DNA of 64,000 nt. Source: Bremia lactucae. Its lineage: Eukaryota > Oomycota > Peronosporomycetes > Peronosporales > Peronosporaceae. The notes beneath the pieces are model-generated. The model was not told the origin of the DNA. It ran no database searches and saw only the letters and a list, made by a program, of their open reading frames with translations. Below are positions 32,876 to 43,473 of the stretch, one piece after another (position 1 is the stretch's first letter; each line of letters begins with the position of its first letter). The stretch covers positions 6,150,694 to 6,214,693 of the forward strand of contig NC_090613.1 of NCBI RefSeq assembly GCF_004359215.1, written 5' to 3'. The position numbers and the translations under genes are program-made.

Positions 32876-33404
32876 TGTAACGGGCTAGAGTTGCCCTAAT
32901 GTTACACAGTCCCCATTAAGTACATTTGTTGTACTTAAGGGGATGGTCAATTACTAATAATAGTAATTAGACCCAACACTCGGGTATGGTGCACATTTGT
33001 GACCAACCCTTGTGGATGTGATGCACATGGGTGCATTCACATTAGGAGGGATGACGCCCAGCGTCATCCGTTACGCGAGGTATCTAGAAAGATACGCTCG
33101 CAATACATATTAAATGATATATATAAAGATAACTTTTAATTGGTAAAAATAGGTATTTGTATTTAATTCTATTAAATATAAATCAGTCTGAAAACTACTT
33201 CCTACTTGGTAAGTGCGCACGAGGAGACGGATTACCGCTCCCGTGACGACACTTAACCAGAGTTCTTAGTGTGTTGGGTGAGGACGCTAACGCGCCCACC
33301 ACAACTGCCTCACTGCACGCAAGAGAAGCAAGTTTAACCTCTTCCTCGCTGTGCTAGGGTGTGTCTAAGTAGAGCGTGGCCGCATTACGACGTGCCCGCC
33401 TACA
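32876..33404 (+). repeat. 3' LTR, family I, reference copy (529 bp)
   Basis: Complete TG...CA ends: TGTAACGGGCTAGAGTTGCC to CGTGCCCGCCTACA. It contains three hairpin-forming blocks: 32,911-32,942 (TTAAGTACA / TGTACTTAA), 33,018-33,040 (GTGATGCAC / GTGCATTCAC) and 33,049-33,069 (GGATGACGC / GCGTCATCC, perfect 9-bp stem). It is used here as the reference for all family-I LTRs. Confidence 0.9.
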
Positions 33405-34013
33405 TGAAGGAACTCAATATATTAATACAGTTTTACTTTTTTCCCTATTTTAAAGCCTTAAAATTTACCGTTAGTAGCTAAGACATCTTAGCTTACTTAG
33501 AATCTCCCCCTGCACGTTGTGTACGTGAAGTAGTCGAGGCACCCGACCTTCACTGTAATCAGTGTAGGTTGACTAGTGGTACAAAATAACAGAACTGTTG
33601 TCTTATCGCTTCAATATTGCCAAATACGGTATTATTGGAACCATTAAGAAAAAAATACTTATGGTTATAATTTACACTTCTTTATTATTTACTTATGAAT
33701 GATATAACATTTATAAACGGGACACCGTTTCAATTTTCATCCTTATATAATTATATAAAACCAGTATTAGTAATTTTGGCAAATTTTAAAATGTGATAAA
33801 TGATCTTATAAAGTGTCGTTTACTGGAATTAAATTAGTTCCCAAAAAGGCGGAAATTAAAATAGGTTATTTGGTCCATTACAAGCAAGCCACCAGCTCTA
33901 GACGGCTTTATAGCTTTCGTGACTCTTTGATTAGTCATACAGCTTGCTGATGCATCTTAATAATCGAAAATCATGCGGCTTATACTTGTCGACTGTAACG
34001 TTGCAGTGCGAAA
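33405..34013. repeat. LTR-III fragments in both orientations
   Basis: 33,405-33,590 matches the 3' part of LTR-III in plus sense (AATATATTAATACAGTTTTA, GTGTACGTGAAGTAGTCGAG). 33,610-33,735 matches the 5' end of LTR-III in minus sense, ending ACGGGACACCGTTT. 33,740-34,013 holds nothing recognisable. Confidence 0.55.
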
Positions 34014-34541
34014 TGTAACGGGCTTATGTTACACACCCGTTAAGTGCACTTAACGGGAAGCCAATTACTTTATATGAAGTAGTATGACCTGCCCCAAGAG
34101 TGAGGATCACAAAGTGACCTCCCTTGTTTATGTGATGTACATAGGTACATTCACATTAAAAGGGATGACGTCTAGCGGCATCCGCGAGCAGAGGTATTCG
34201 AACCATACGCTCGCCACGTAGGGATGCACATTCACAGAGGTTGCATCTATTGATTGGTTAAAATATTCATTATATTAAGTCTAATAAATATAAATCAGTC
34301 TTAAAACTACTTCATTGTTATCAAATGCGCACGTCAACACAGATAACCGCTTCCATGACGACACTTGTTCTAAGGTACAATTTCGTTGTTAAAGGTCGCT
34401 ATAAGCGCCCACCAAGTACCTCACTGCACGTGAGTAAGGACGACAAAATCGCTTCCTCGCTGTGCTTGAAGGTGTGTGGTTGTAGCTTTAGAATCCTCGC
34501 CTCTTCTAAGTAGCACTTGAAAGCCTTCCCACGACCCGCAT
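34014..34541 (+). repeat. 5' LTR, family I
   Basis: Starts TGTAACGGGCTTATGTTACA and follows LTR-I to about CGACCCGCATA. Internally it shows the TTAAGTGCACTTAA hairpin without a loop spacer. A primer-binding-site-like element and gag follow directly, so it is a 5' LTR. Confidence 0.82.
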
Positions 34542-34548
34542 ATTTAAG

Positions 34549-34560
34549 TGTATCAGTGAG
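34549..34560 (+). promoter_or_regulatory. Putative primer-binding site
   Basis: TGTATCAGTGAG lies just inside the 5' LTR. It resembles the TGGTATCAGAGC site that is complementary to initiator tRNA-Met in many LTR retrotransposons. Weak but correctly placed. Confidence 0.4.
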
Positions 34561-34561
34561 G

Positions 34562-35389
34562 ATGAGCCTCAATATGAATTCGGCTCATTTCGCACACCTC
34601 TTCGAACATCATTGGGAGGTAGCTGAGCACTTGGCGCAGGGACTTTGTGGGCAAGCCCTGGCCAGGCTCTTGGGCTGTCCTCATGAGCAAAATAATGCTC
34701 ATTTGGAACGGTTTGAGGCGTTTGTTCTCGGACAGCGAAAGGCCGCGTCCGAGACACGAAGCCATCCCGCGGCGGAGCCTGTCCTTAAGGCTCAGGATGA
34801 GCTAAGGCGTGAGCAGGCTCGGAACAAGGCCCTCAACAAGACTGTTGAGACGCTCTCCGCCCGGTCGTAACAGCCGAGGCTTATTCGGATGGACTCGCCC
34901 ATATTCGATAGAACTGCAGCACACACCATTATACCCCGGAAGAGCCGTGAGGCAATGCGTTAGGCGCAGCTCATAGAGGACGACACCCCGATGGTGTCGT
35001 ACGCCATGTCGCCTATGCGCGGTAAGGCCTCAGAGTGGGCTTACTCGGCACTTGTGGCAACAGGTAGGCGTTCCTACATGTGCGATCTGTAATACAAAGA
35101 TTTGCGCCACGTATCAGACGCCGAACAACGAAGTGTTGCTTCGGGCCCGCTTCTTTGGATCGCGACAGGTGAAGCGATCACCACTGAATATATGCAGGAG
35201 ATGCACTCGTTGTCGGCGTCCATTATTGTGGGTCCGATACCACATTAAGGTGCCCACGTTTATGAACGGACTACGGCATGGCCCATCGCGACAGGCCAAT
35301 TTCAAAAAGGTGCCGTCGACGATGGAAGAGGCAATCCGAATTGCCTTAGTTGAGGAGTACAACGTGACAAGCTCGTTGGCCTCCGAATA
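34562..35389 (+). pseudogene. Family-I gag, joined to the integrase linker by a large deletion
   Basis: 34,562-34,870 is open for about 100 residues (MSLNMNSAHFAHLFEHHWEV) and ends in a coiled-coil-like QDELRREQARNKALNKTVET. After a stop, the capsid part MSPMRGKASEWAYSALVATG is visible at 35,000-35,060, then a frame at 35,052-35,390 ending STMEEAIRIALVEEYN. At about 35,350 the sequence changes without a stop into VTSSLASE, the linker that normally follows RNase H. Nucleocapsid, protease, RT and RNase H (about 2.7 kb) are missing. This is the only 5' gag with its LTR for family I here. Confidence 0.78.
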
Positions 35390-37249
35390 GAAGGAGAGAT
35401 CAATCAGGAAGAACATTTTCGCCTTCTGTTGGACCACTTCGGTGGACAAAAAGTCTTTCTTGCGTCGCACCTGAAGTCTAAGCTAAGTCGGTTCCACTAC
35501 AGCGATGGCCTGTTATGGCATCAGCTGTCTCCTTGTGATCTCTTGAGAGTACATGTCCCTCATGACACAGATATTAAGCTGAAGGTGCTTCACGAGCTCT
35601 ATATTGCTCATCGAGTAGGTATCTGGGCCTCAAAAAACATTCTTACGATTGTCAGAGGAATTTTGGTGGCCACACCTATATTGATGGGTGGCCAACTATA
35701 TTCGCTCCTGCGAACAGTGTCAGCCTATAAAGCCTCCACCGTCCAGCAGTGCGCCATTGAAGCCGCTACCGATTCCAACAAATTGTTGGAAGTCGGTCAG
35801 TTTGGAATTGATGCTTGGCATGCCACCTGACCACAAGGGTCGGACGGAGCTCGTCGTCTTCGTAGTTAGAGTGAGCTAAATGGTGCATTTGGCACCATGT
35901 AGAAGCCCGATCTCAGGAATGGAGGCAGCCTCTTGTTCCTGGATCACGTGTATCAACTACACGGGACACCCGAGTCCATTGTATCCGATCGGAATCCACG
36001 TTTTACGTCGAGTTTTTGGCGTCATGTGTTTGACCTGCTGGGGAGCAAGCTTCACATGTCGACAGCCGATCATCCCCATACCGATGGCCAAACGGAACGA
36101 GCCAATCGGGTCGTGGCGGATGTATTGCGCATGGTAGCGACTCCTTAATAATGAAGCAAAAGTTGCCCTTCGCGGAAATCGCAACTAATAAAATTGTCCA
36201 CGCCATTACGGGTGAGACACCGTTTAATATAAACGGACTGCGCCATCCTCGGACGTCAGTCTCGTTTTTGCGCAGCCCGAGTCCTCGTGGGAGATGGCCC
36301 CTCCCTACCCACGATGGGAAAGAGGGGCATTGTTTCACCGAAATGACAATGACCCATGAGGGTATCATGTCTACGGCAGAAACTTGCCCTAGTGCCAGCT
36401 TGGCAGTGGTCACGACATCGAAGAGTGTCACTGTAAAGTCACGGCAAGGAATGCATGTGCTCCTAAACAATAACGACGTTTCGCTATTGGCAAACTACGT
36501 CTCCATGACCGACCTCTCTGCGATGTCATAGGCGAGTTTGATGCTAAAAGCGTGAGCGAGGCTCAACGCTTTGTGGATGAGCGATTAGCCATCACACGAA
36601 AAGTCCGTGTCGCGAAAGCAAGCGCACAGGACAAGCAAAAAGAATATGCGGACCGAAATGGTCGCAAAAATAATCAACGCTTTAAAGTGGGTGAAAAAAT
36701 GCAATTCAGTACTGCTACCCTACCTAAAAATGCAGTTTCTGTACTACCTGGATGTACACAAAACTACTGCCACGTTTCATCGGGCCATTTTACGGTGGTC
36801 GAGGAGGTTTAAGACCTAAATAATATGCTCGCCCTCCCGCCGGATATCCTGTATTTTACGTGGGTCGACTGAAAAGGTATGTTGATCGAGAAGGGATCAC
36901 ATTTTCCCATCCATCTAAGGAGACTGATGGTGACGCCGACCGTGAGTCGAGCGTCGTTAAGCAGCGCTCTTCGCCTCAACGGTAGCAGATTAGGCTGCCG
37001 CGAGTAGGTGGGCAAAATCGCCACTCCTATCGGACGCCGCCTGAATTAGTGGATGCTGCTGGGAACAAACGCTTCCTTGATGACAGGTTGCTTCCCCACC
37101 GCTCCGTGAAGCATAAACTTCAGATCCTCCAGTTTAGAGGTTGCCCGAAGCGTTTTAATTTTTGGAAACTAGTCGACGCCCTGCGCGTTGACGTGCCGGA
37201 TCTGGTGTCTGCCTATGAAAAGGAGCATGAGTTGGAGCCGCTCCGCTAG
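35390..37249 (+). pseudogene. Family-I integrase and chromodomain, plus strand
   Basis: Blocks: DHFGGQKVFLASHLKSKLSR and the zinc-binding zone with IRSCEQCQ (35,429-35,760); the catalytic core with FLDHVYQLHGTPESIVSDRN and HPHTDGQTERANRVVADVL (35,933-36,148), so the second Asp and the Glu are visible; PFAEIATNKIVHAITGETPF (36,151 on); EAQRFVDERLAITRKVR (36,552 on); GHFTVVEEV; and a divergent chromodomain at 37,049-37,249 ending VSAYEKEHELEPLR. Stops and shifts fall between blocks. The 3' antisense-ORF region and 3' LTR are missing; family-II sequence follows at about 37,290. Confidence 0.82.
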
Positions 37250-37289
37250 ATCCGACACATAGGTTAAATTCAATATTCCCTCCTTAACC

Positions 37290-37612
37290 ACAACCATTGG
37301 TGGAATACCACGGTGACCAACGTTTCTTTGTGAAACGTATTCCAAACTACCGTGATGTGAAGGGGCAGCGAACGAGTTATCTTGGTCACTGGCGCGGTTA
37401 TCCACCTTCGCATGACAGCTGGGAGCCTCGTTCCTAGCTGGTTGTTGACAATGAGGGCCTCGTCCGTCAGTATGTCGAGACCCATTCATGGATCAGAATG
37501 TCCATCAGAAAACTGCGCGCCCCTGGCGCTTGTAAATCGATTGAAAACGTCAATCTCATCGCGCTTCTCGATAGAGATGCGAGCCTTTCCCCAGGGGGAA
37601 CTAAAAGGAAAT
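37290..37612 (+). pseudogene. Family-II integrase C-terminus with chromodomain
   Basis: Plus strand VEYHGDQRFFVKRIPNYRD, then TSYLGHWRGYPPSHDSWEPR, an in-frame TAG (37,435), LVVDNEGLVRQYVETHSW, and a tail rich in Arg, Ala and Leu to a stop at 37,612. The WRGYPP and SWEPR residues mark a chromodomain distinct from family I. It is the only family-II chromodomain in the window. Confidence 0.75.
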
Positions 37613-37712
37613 AGACATCCCCTTTCACTCGTTTCGTGTTGTCGACACAACACGGACAGGGATCACCCCACGTGAGGAACAGAAATCCTGCCTCACAAGT
37701 CAACTGATGCAT

Positions 37713-38553
37713 TTAAATCCTTGCACCGATTCGAGTTCGTTTTTCAAACTTAATGCGAATCGCGTTATGGCTTTGAAGCCAGGCTTCGCGTCCAATTTCT
37801 TTGATATTGCGAACAAACGCGTTCCAGGCTTGCAGCAACGAGATTTTGTCTCGCTTGTTGTTGCCACTATACGATCGATGCTTGAGAAAAGCATCCAGAT
37901 AATAGGCATCCTCAGCGCGAAATACCTTTGCGCTGAAATCAAGGCCGCAATTAGTAAAATATATTTTTATTGTGAGGAGTAGTCTCTCCAGACAAGCTAC
38001 TGACTAGCCTTTCGGGCAAAAGCCAAGGCTTTTTCGCAGGGGCAAGACGAGACATTTTATTGTCTGCACTCCCCTGTATGGTACTTACTAAAGCGGGGGT
38101 GCCACAAAAACTTTTATTACGATGGCTTTCGCCATCATCATCACCACCCACAGAAATAAGTGCGGGTGACGGCATGGGAGACGGTGCTGGCGATGAGAAA
38201 TCATCTTCATCGTCGGAACCAAACATGCTATAGCGAACGCTATTAACAGTCTATCCGATTGAGCCCTCTCATTCGAAGGCTCATAGTCAGCCGCCTGACG
38301 ATGATCGGCAACTGTTCTGTTCTCCCCGAATCGCCCATTTCGTCCGACTTGCATTCATAGTCGACCTCCAAGAGGGGTCGCATTCACGTGGTGTATCACC
38401 ACGTGCACCCGCAGCATCTAGTGTTGCGGGAGAAGATGATACTATGGCAGACGTTCCATCTGCCGCAAGAGACAATAATGCGTCGCCAGCGGCTGCATGC
38501 ACCGCAGCCGAAGGCTCCGCACTATTCGCTGACCGCATGGACTCGTTAATCAT
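37713..38553 (-). pseudogene. Antisense ORF of family-II element
   Basis: Minus strand from an ATG at 38,553 (MINESMRSANSAEPSAAVHA) about 115 bp from LTR-II, with AAGDALLSLAADGTSAIVSS and a segment matching ARGDSPREYDPSLEVDYE. It then shows RQAADYEPSNERAQSD, an acidic Ser-rich middle, and after frameshifts ISLLQAWNAFVRNIKEIG and REAWLQSHNAIRIKFEKR to a stop at 37,713. The start matches the frame at 63,712-64,000. QAWNAFVRNI recalls DAWNALRKSF of the family-I antisense ORF, so the two may be distantly related (inference). Confidence 0.6.
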
Positions 38554-38668
38554 GCGATAAAATTGAAAATTCTGGTTCTGACCAATCTACATCGTTTTTA
38601 ATTAAGTGGTCTTATAATGATCACTCTTTTTAATGCAGTCAGAGTGATTGTCGTTTAAAATACGGTGA

Positions 38669-39581
38669 TGTAACGGGGTGTATCCGTTTCATGAAATTAA
38701 CACTTAAAAATTTTAAATTTATATATATTCCAAAAGGCTGATGATATGTAGAGAATATTACTTTACATAGTAATATTCGAAAATTTAATCCATTGGTAGA
38801 TATAGGCATTATATCTACATTTTCCGCTGTGGCGGAGCTACCTCGCTCATTAAGTCAGAGGAAGACTCATCAACTTAAAGAGTCACTTAGTTCAATAGAA
38901 ATAATAGGTTAAAAACTCAATGAGTCTACAAGCTATTAAAGCTTGGCGAACACTAGTTCAAGGAACTTAGATGTTCGTAGAACTAAGTGACAACTAGTGC
39001 CCAAGAGTATACCTTAGAAAGAGATCTATCTCTTACAGATCAATGCGCAAGCCTCAGGGAGGCACCTAACGCTTTAAGATTAAAAAGGGGAACTGAACTT
39101 TATTTACTAATTTAAATCTAAGCCCTATCCGAGCTAATTAAAAATAGATATTCAGCGCCAGATTTATATCTGGCGGCTGTCACATATGTTACCCATCATT
39201 AAAGGAATTTTAGTCATCACCTTTTTAAATTATAACAAGGGTTTTTACCCATAATGTAAATGATTCACGACAACGGTTCTTTAACCGAATTGTGCCCCAT
39301 TACATTCGCGGTCCAGTCAGCACTGGACGCGCGCAAAGAGAGACACAGATAATACTTTATTATATGTTTTGTACTAGTTTATAACTAAGTTAGTATCAAA
39401 TGGATAGAAGCAGAAGAACATAATTATATTAAAAACAGTGTCGTTTTAACCCTTTTTAAAGCAAGTTTTTGAAAAGTGTCCTCCTCTACAAGTACTAGTG
39501 TACGTGAAGTGACGTGTGCCACCCATTGCACTGAAGCAGTGCAAAGTGGACTTGTACTGAAGCAGTACAAGTCGTCAGTGC
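38669..39581 (+). repeat. 3' LTR, family II, interrupted by a solo LTR
   Basis: Starts TGTAACGGGGTGTATCCG and resumes after the insertion at 39,310 with GGTCCAGTCAGCACTGG, then runs to AGTCGTCAGTGC. There it is cut by the start of an LTR-I at 39,582, so the terminal CCCGTTACA is lost. Hairpins with GAAGC loops lie at 39,526-39,544 and 39,551-39,571. Confidence 0.8.
38828..39304 (+). repeat. Solo LTR of a fourth family, nested in LTR-II
   Basis: 477 bp with ends TGTGGCGGAGCTACC and TGTGCCCCATTACA, inserted exactly where other LTR-II copies read TCTCCGCGGCCCAGTC. Flanks TCCGC (38,823-38,827) and TTCGC (39,305-39,309) look like a 5-bp target duplication with one mismatch. No coding sequence inside. 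Confidence 0.72.
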
Positions 39582-40019
39582 TGTAGGCGGGCACGTCTTA
39601 ATGCGGCCACGCTCTACTTGGACACACACCCTAGCACAGCGAGAAAGCGGTTAAACCGGCTTCTCTTGCGTGAAGTGAGGTAGCGCCCTAGCGACCTCAC
39701 CCAACGCACTAAGAACTTTAGTAAAGTGTCGTCACGGGAGCAGTAATCCGGCTCCTCGTGCGCACTTACTAAGTAGAAAGTAGTTTTCAGACTGATTTAT
39801 ATTTAGTCGTTTTAAATTTAAATACGTATTTTATCAATCAAAAATGTCATCTCTATAAATAACAATAATATGTATTGCGATAGTATATCTTTCTAGATAT
39901 CTCGCGTAACGGATGACGCTAGCCGTCGTCCCTCCTAATGTGAATGCACCTATGTGCATCGCATACACAAGGGTTCGTCACAATGTGAACCAAATTACTT
40001 TATTAAGTAGCCCGTTACA
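39582..40019 (-). repeat. 3' LTR, family I (minus), internally deleted
   Basis: Minus-strand LTR-I whose right end on the plus strand reads CCCGTTACA. About 90 bp are missing near the U3 start, including the TTAAGTACA hairpin, so it is 438 bp rather than ~530. Its left end abuts the truncated LTR-II. Confidence 0.82.
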
Positions 40020-40151
40020 CCATCTTCCACTTGAAGAACGAATTTACATTTAATATTCGTCAAAGAGGAACGAGTAACTACGAGACGCTTTACGCGCCGC
40101 TAGTTCACTCAATCACTCTAGCGACCTGTGTATTCATACACGGCGCCAAAG

Positions 40152-41497
40152 ATGCCACCTAAAATGGGCCACGGTGGTGGGTCGTCTATGAAGACGCCCA
40201 CTCAACCTCACACTAAGCGCAAACGCCGCGTCAACTCGCCGGCCGCGTCCAATGCCTTAGTCGAAATGCCGATAGCCACTGCTGCTGTCGTGTCAATGGG
40301 GCTAAAGGATCCATCCCAATTTAACAGTGAGAATGCTGATCCGTCGCTCATTGTCGACTACATTGAGTCGACTAAAATGTGTCGACATCGTTGCCGTCAC
40401 CTCATAATAGTGATGCGGACAACGAGCTCATTAGGAAGCATGATGGCGCATTATTGCCCATCCAAACTTCTCTCATGGCTCACAACATGGAGACAGCAAC
40501 ATTTACGAATGTTTTCTCGTCGTTAGCGCAGCGACTGTTAATGAGAGCGCTGCCCATGAAGGCGCAGCCGCTTCTCGGTTGGGTATAACCACAACGCCTA
40601 ATGCTCAGACCATTATCCATAATGATTCTGACATAGAGGATTCGGAGCCTAAATTTCCGCCGACGACACGTGAACGTGCTCAGTCGGTGTCACAAGCCAG
40701 TCGTTTTGAGCATGGCTATGTTACTTGTGCATATCACTGATGCCCCCTCCATGGCCTCATTTAAACGGGCCAAGAGCGTCGCTCCTAGAACGCACTCTTC
40801 TAGACGCACATAAATGTTATGGCGTCTTTAAGTCAAAGAGAGCTTAGGGAAAACGCTTGGGCGTATTTTCACGATCCCGGTCGTGTTGCGTTCGAATGAA
40901 ACGCCTGACCAATACGAGGCGGAATTCCTGCGCCGCATTCATTCGCATTCCGATGCGATAAAACAGCGGTTGCAGCGAATTAATTTCGCCCGCTTGCGTG
41001 TGAAAGAAATCATGGGCGGTACTGAACCCCCTGTTTCTTCTCACTACGCTACTTCTACTAGTCCATTTGAGACTAGCGAAGAGGCCTCAGCTGGTGCTCC
41101 TTTTCATAGGCAGCCACCAAGCCGGGCACATCAATACGTAGGGTATCAATCGGTTCCCAAGAGTCAAAAAGCTTCGGGTTACCTTTCCATTGGACGAGGA
41201 TCTGATACCTTTGCCTCACGGAGCGGTGGGCAAGCAACCTTCCAACAAGGAAGTGTTGATTCCCACCCGCATTTATCAGTGCAGGCGGCGCCCGATAGGG
41301 GTGGCGATCTCGCCCACCTACTCGCGGCTGCCTTGCCTTCGTCCGTTTAGTCACAGGCGTTAAACGCTGCTGAACGACGTATTGCGGATCTCGAGGGTCA
41401 AGTCTCGCGACTGACCTCAGATCTTGTTGATGTCCGAGCGAAGGCTCGTCAGGGTTTTGAACGCCTAAAGACTCGCTTGGACCTCTTTGAGAGGTAA
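40152..41497 (+). pseudogene. Antisense ORF of family-I element, copy B, with intact C-terminus
   Basis: Plus strand, opposite to pol, from ATG 40,152: MPPKMGHGGGSSMKTPTQPH, then basic TKRKRRVNSPAASNALVEMP. An 11-bp insertion near 40,370 shifts the frame. Next come DADNELIRKHDGALLPIQTS, SNETPDQYEAEFLRRIHSH, INFARLRVKEIMGGTEPPVS, a Gln/Ser/Gly-rich zone, and DRGGDLAHLLAAALPSS before one TAG (41,348). The C-terminus reads NAAERRIADLEGQVSRLTSD, then LVDVRAKARQGFERLK, to a stop at 41,497: a heptad-like coiled coil. The sequence overlaps the chromodomain and integrase tail of the other strand. Function unknown. Confidence 0.65.
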
Positions 41498-42781
41498 TGC
41501 TGAGAAAATCCGCATTACTCGCGTAATGTCCCTCGCTTTCCAAGTCCTGTTCGTGGAGGGAGGCGTTGGTCCGATAGCTTTTCGCCTTCACCGTCCCCCT
41601 CACCCGAACGACGCTCGACCCACAGTCGGCGTCACCATCGGTCTCCTTAGACGGATGGGGATATGTGATCTCATTTGGGTCTACATACCGTTTCAGACGA
41701 CCCACGTAAAATACGGGGTGCGTCTTTACATACAGGGGAAGAGTGAGCCTATAATTAAGGTCTCTTACCTCTTCTACCACCGTAAAGGTGTTCAATAAAA
41801 TGCTGTAACAACTTCGTAGTACCTCCAGGTAGTTCGAAAATTACATTTTTAGGTAGTGCAGCAGTACTTAATAGTACCTTTTCACCTAGTCTAAAGCGTT
41901 CATTATTTTTGCGACCATTCCGGTTCGCATATTCTTTTTGCTTGTCCTGTGCGCTTGCCATCGCGTCACGGACTTTTCTTGTGATGGCCAATCGCTCATC
42001 CACAAAGCGTTGAGCTTCGCTCACGCTTTTAGCATCAAACTCGCCTATGATACCGCCGAGAGGTTCATAAGGCGTAGTTTTTATTGACCACTGCTAAACT
42101 GGCAGGGTCACTAGGGCAAGATTCAGTCGTTGATATGATACCCTCATGGGTCATCGTCATATTGACGAAACTATGTCCCTCTTTCGCACCGAGCATAGTG
42201 AGGGGCCCTCACCCACTAAGACTCGGGTGGCGCACAAACGAGACTGGCGTCCGAGGATGGCGCAGTCCGTTAATATAAAACGGTGTCTGACCCGTACTGG
42301 CGTGGACACTGTTATTTATAGCGAACTCCACAAAGGGCAATTGCTTGCTCCACGCTTTGGGAGTTGCTATAGTGCGTAAGACATCCGTTACGACTCGATT
42401 GGCACTTTCTGTTTGGCCATCGGTCTGAAAATGATCTGCGGTCGACATTTGGAGCTTGATACCTAGCAGCTCGAATACATGTCGCCAAAATCCAGACGTA
42501 AAACGTGGATCCCGATCCGATACTATGGACTCTAGCATCCCATGTAGTCGGTATACATGATCCAGAAACAAGAGAGCTGCCTCCTTGCCTGTGGTCAATT
42601 TTTCATATGGTGCTAAATGCCTGTGGTCGATTTTTCATATGGTGCTAAATACCATTTTGCTCAGTCTGTCTACAAAGACGACTAGCCTTGTCCGACCCTA
42701 ATGATCAAGCGGCATGCCAAACATGAAGTTCAGACTTACTGACTTCCAACAATCCGTTGGAATTGGTAGCGGCTTCAGTGG
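41073..42781 (-). pseudogene. Family-I integrase and chromodomain, copy B (3' portion)
   Basis: Minus strand. The core at 42,209-42,598 is open for 129 codons with LFLDHVYRLHGMLESIVSDR, FTSGFWRHVFELLGIKL, DGQTESANRVVTDVLRTIA and PFVEFAINNSVHASTGQTPF. The Asp and Glu of the DDE triad are seen. The C-terminal part at 41,755-42,024 holds EAQRFVDERLAITRKVRDAM. 41,073-41,795 is open for 240 codons: FTVVEEVRDLNYRLTL, VFYVGRLKRYVDPNE, a long low-complexity linker, then the chromodomain NQHFLVGRLLAHRSVRQRYQ and LVQWKGNPKLFDSWEPID. This stretch diverges clearly from copy A and comes from a different element copy than the sequence right of the gap. Confidence 0.85.
42587..42652. repeat. ~32-bp tandem duplication
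   Basis: Two adjacent units reading TGCCTGTGGTC(A/G)ATTTTTCAT, then ATGGTGCTAAA, differing at one base. The duplication lies within the integrase region, just upstream of its core on the coding strand. Confidence 0.85.
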
Positions 42782-43473
42782 NNNNNNNNNNNNNNNNNNN
42801 NNNNNNNNNNNNNNNNNNNNNNNNNNNNNNNNNNNNNNNNNNNNNNNNNNNNNNNNNNNNNNNNNNNNNNNNNNNNNNNNNNNNNNNNNNNNNNNNNNNN
42901 NNNNNNNNNNNNNNNNNNNNNNNNNNNNNNNNNNNNNNNNNNNNNNNNNNNNNNNNNNNNNNNNNNNNNNNNNNNNNNNNNNNNNNNNNNNNNNNNNNNN
43001 NNNNNNNNNNNNNNNNNNNNNNNNNNNNNNNNNNNNNNNNNNNNNNNNNNNNNNNNNNNNNNNNNNNNNNNNNNNNNNNNNNNNNNNNNNNNNNNNNNNN
43101 NNNNNNNNNNNNNNNNNNNNNNNNNNNNNNNNNNNNNNNNNNNNNNNNNNNNNNNNNNNNNNNNNNNNNNNNNNNNNNNNNNNNNNNNNNNNNNNNNNNN
43201 NNNNNNNNNNNNNNNNNNNNNNNNNNNNNNNNNNNNNNNNNNNNNNNNNNNNNNNNNNNNNNNNNNNNNNNNNNNNNNNNNNNNNNNNNNNNNNNNNNNN
43301 NNNNNNNNNNNNNNNNNNNNNNNNNNNNNNNNNNNNNNNNNNNNNNNNNNNNNNNNNNNNNNNNNNNNNNNNNNNNNNNNNNNNNNNNNNNNNNNNNNNN
43401 NNNNNNNNNNNNNNNNNNNNNNNNNNNNNNNNNNNNNNNNNNNNNNNNNNNNNNNNNNNNNNNNNNNNNNNNN
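42782..43473. other. Assembly gap, 692 Ns
   Basis: Run of N. Left of it the integrase sequence is a diverged copy; right of it the sequence is the near-identical partner of 22,731 onwards. Apparent open frames across the gap are meaningless. Confidence 0.98.
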
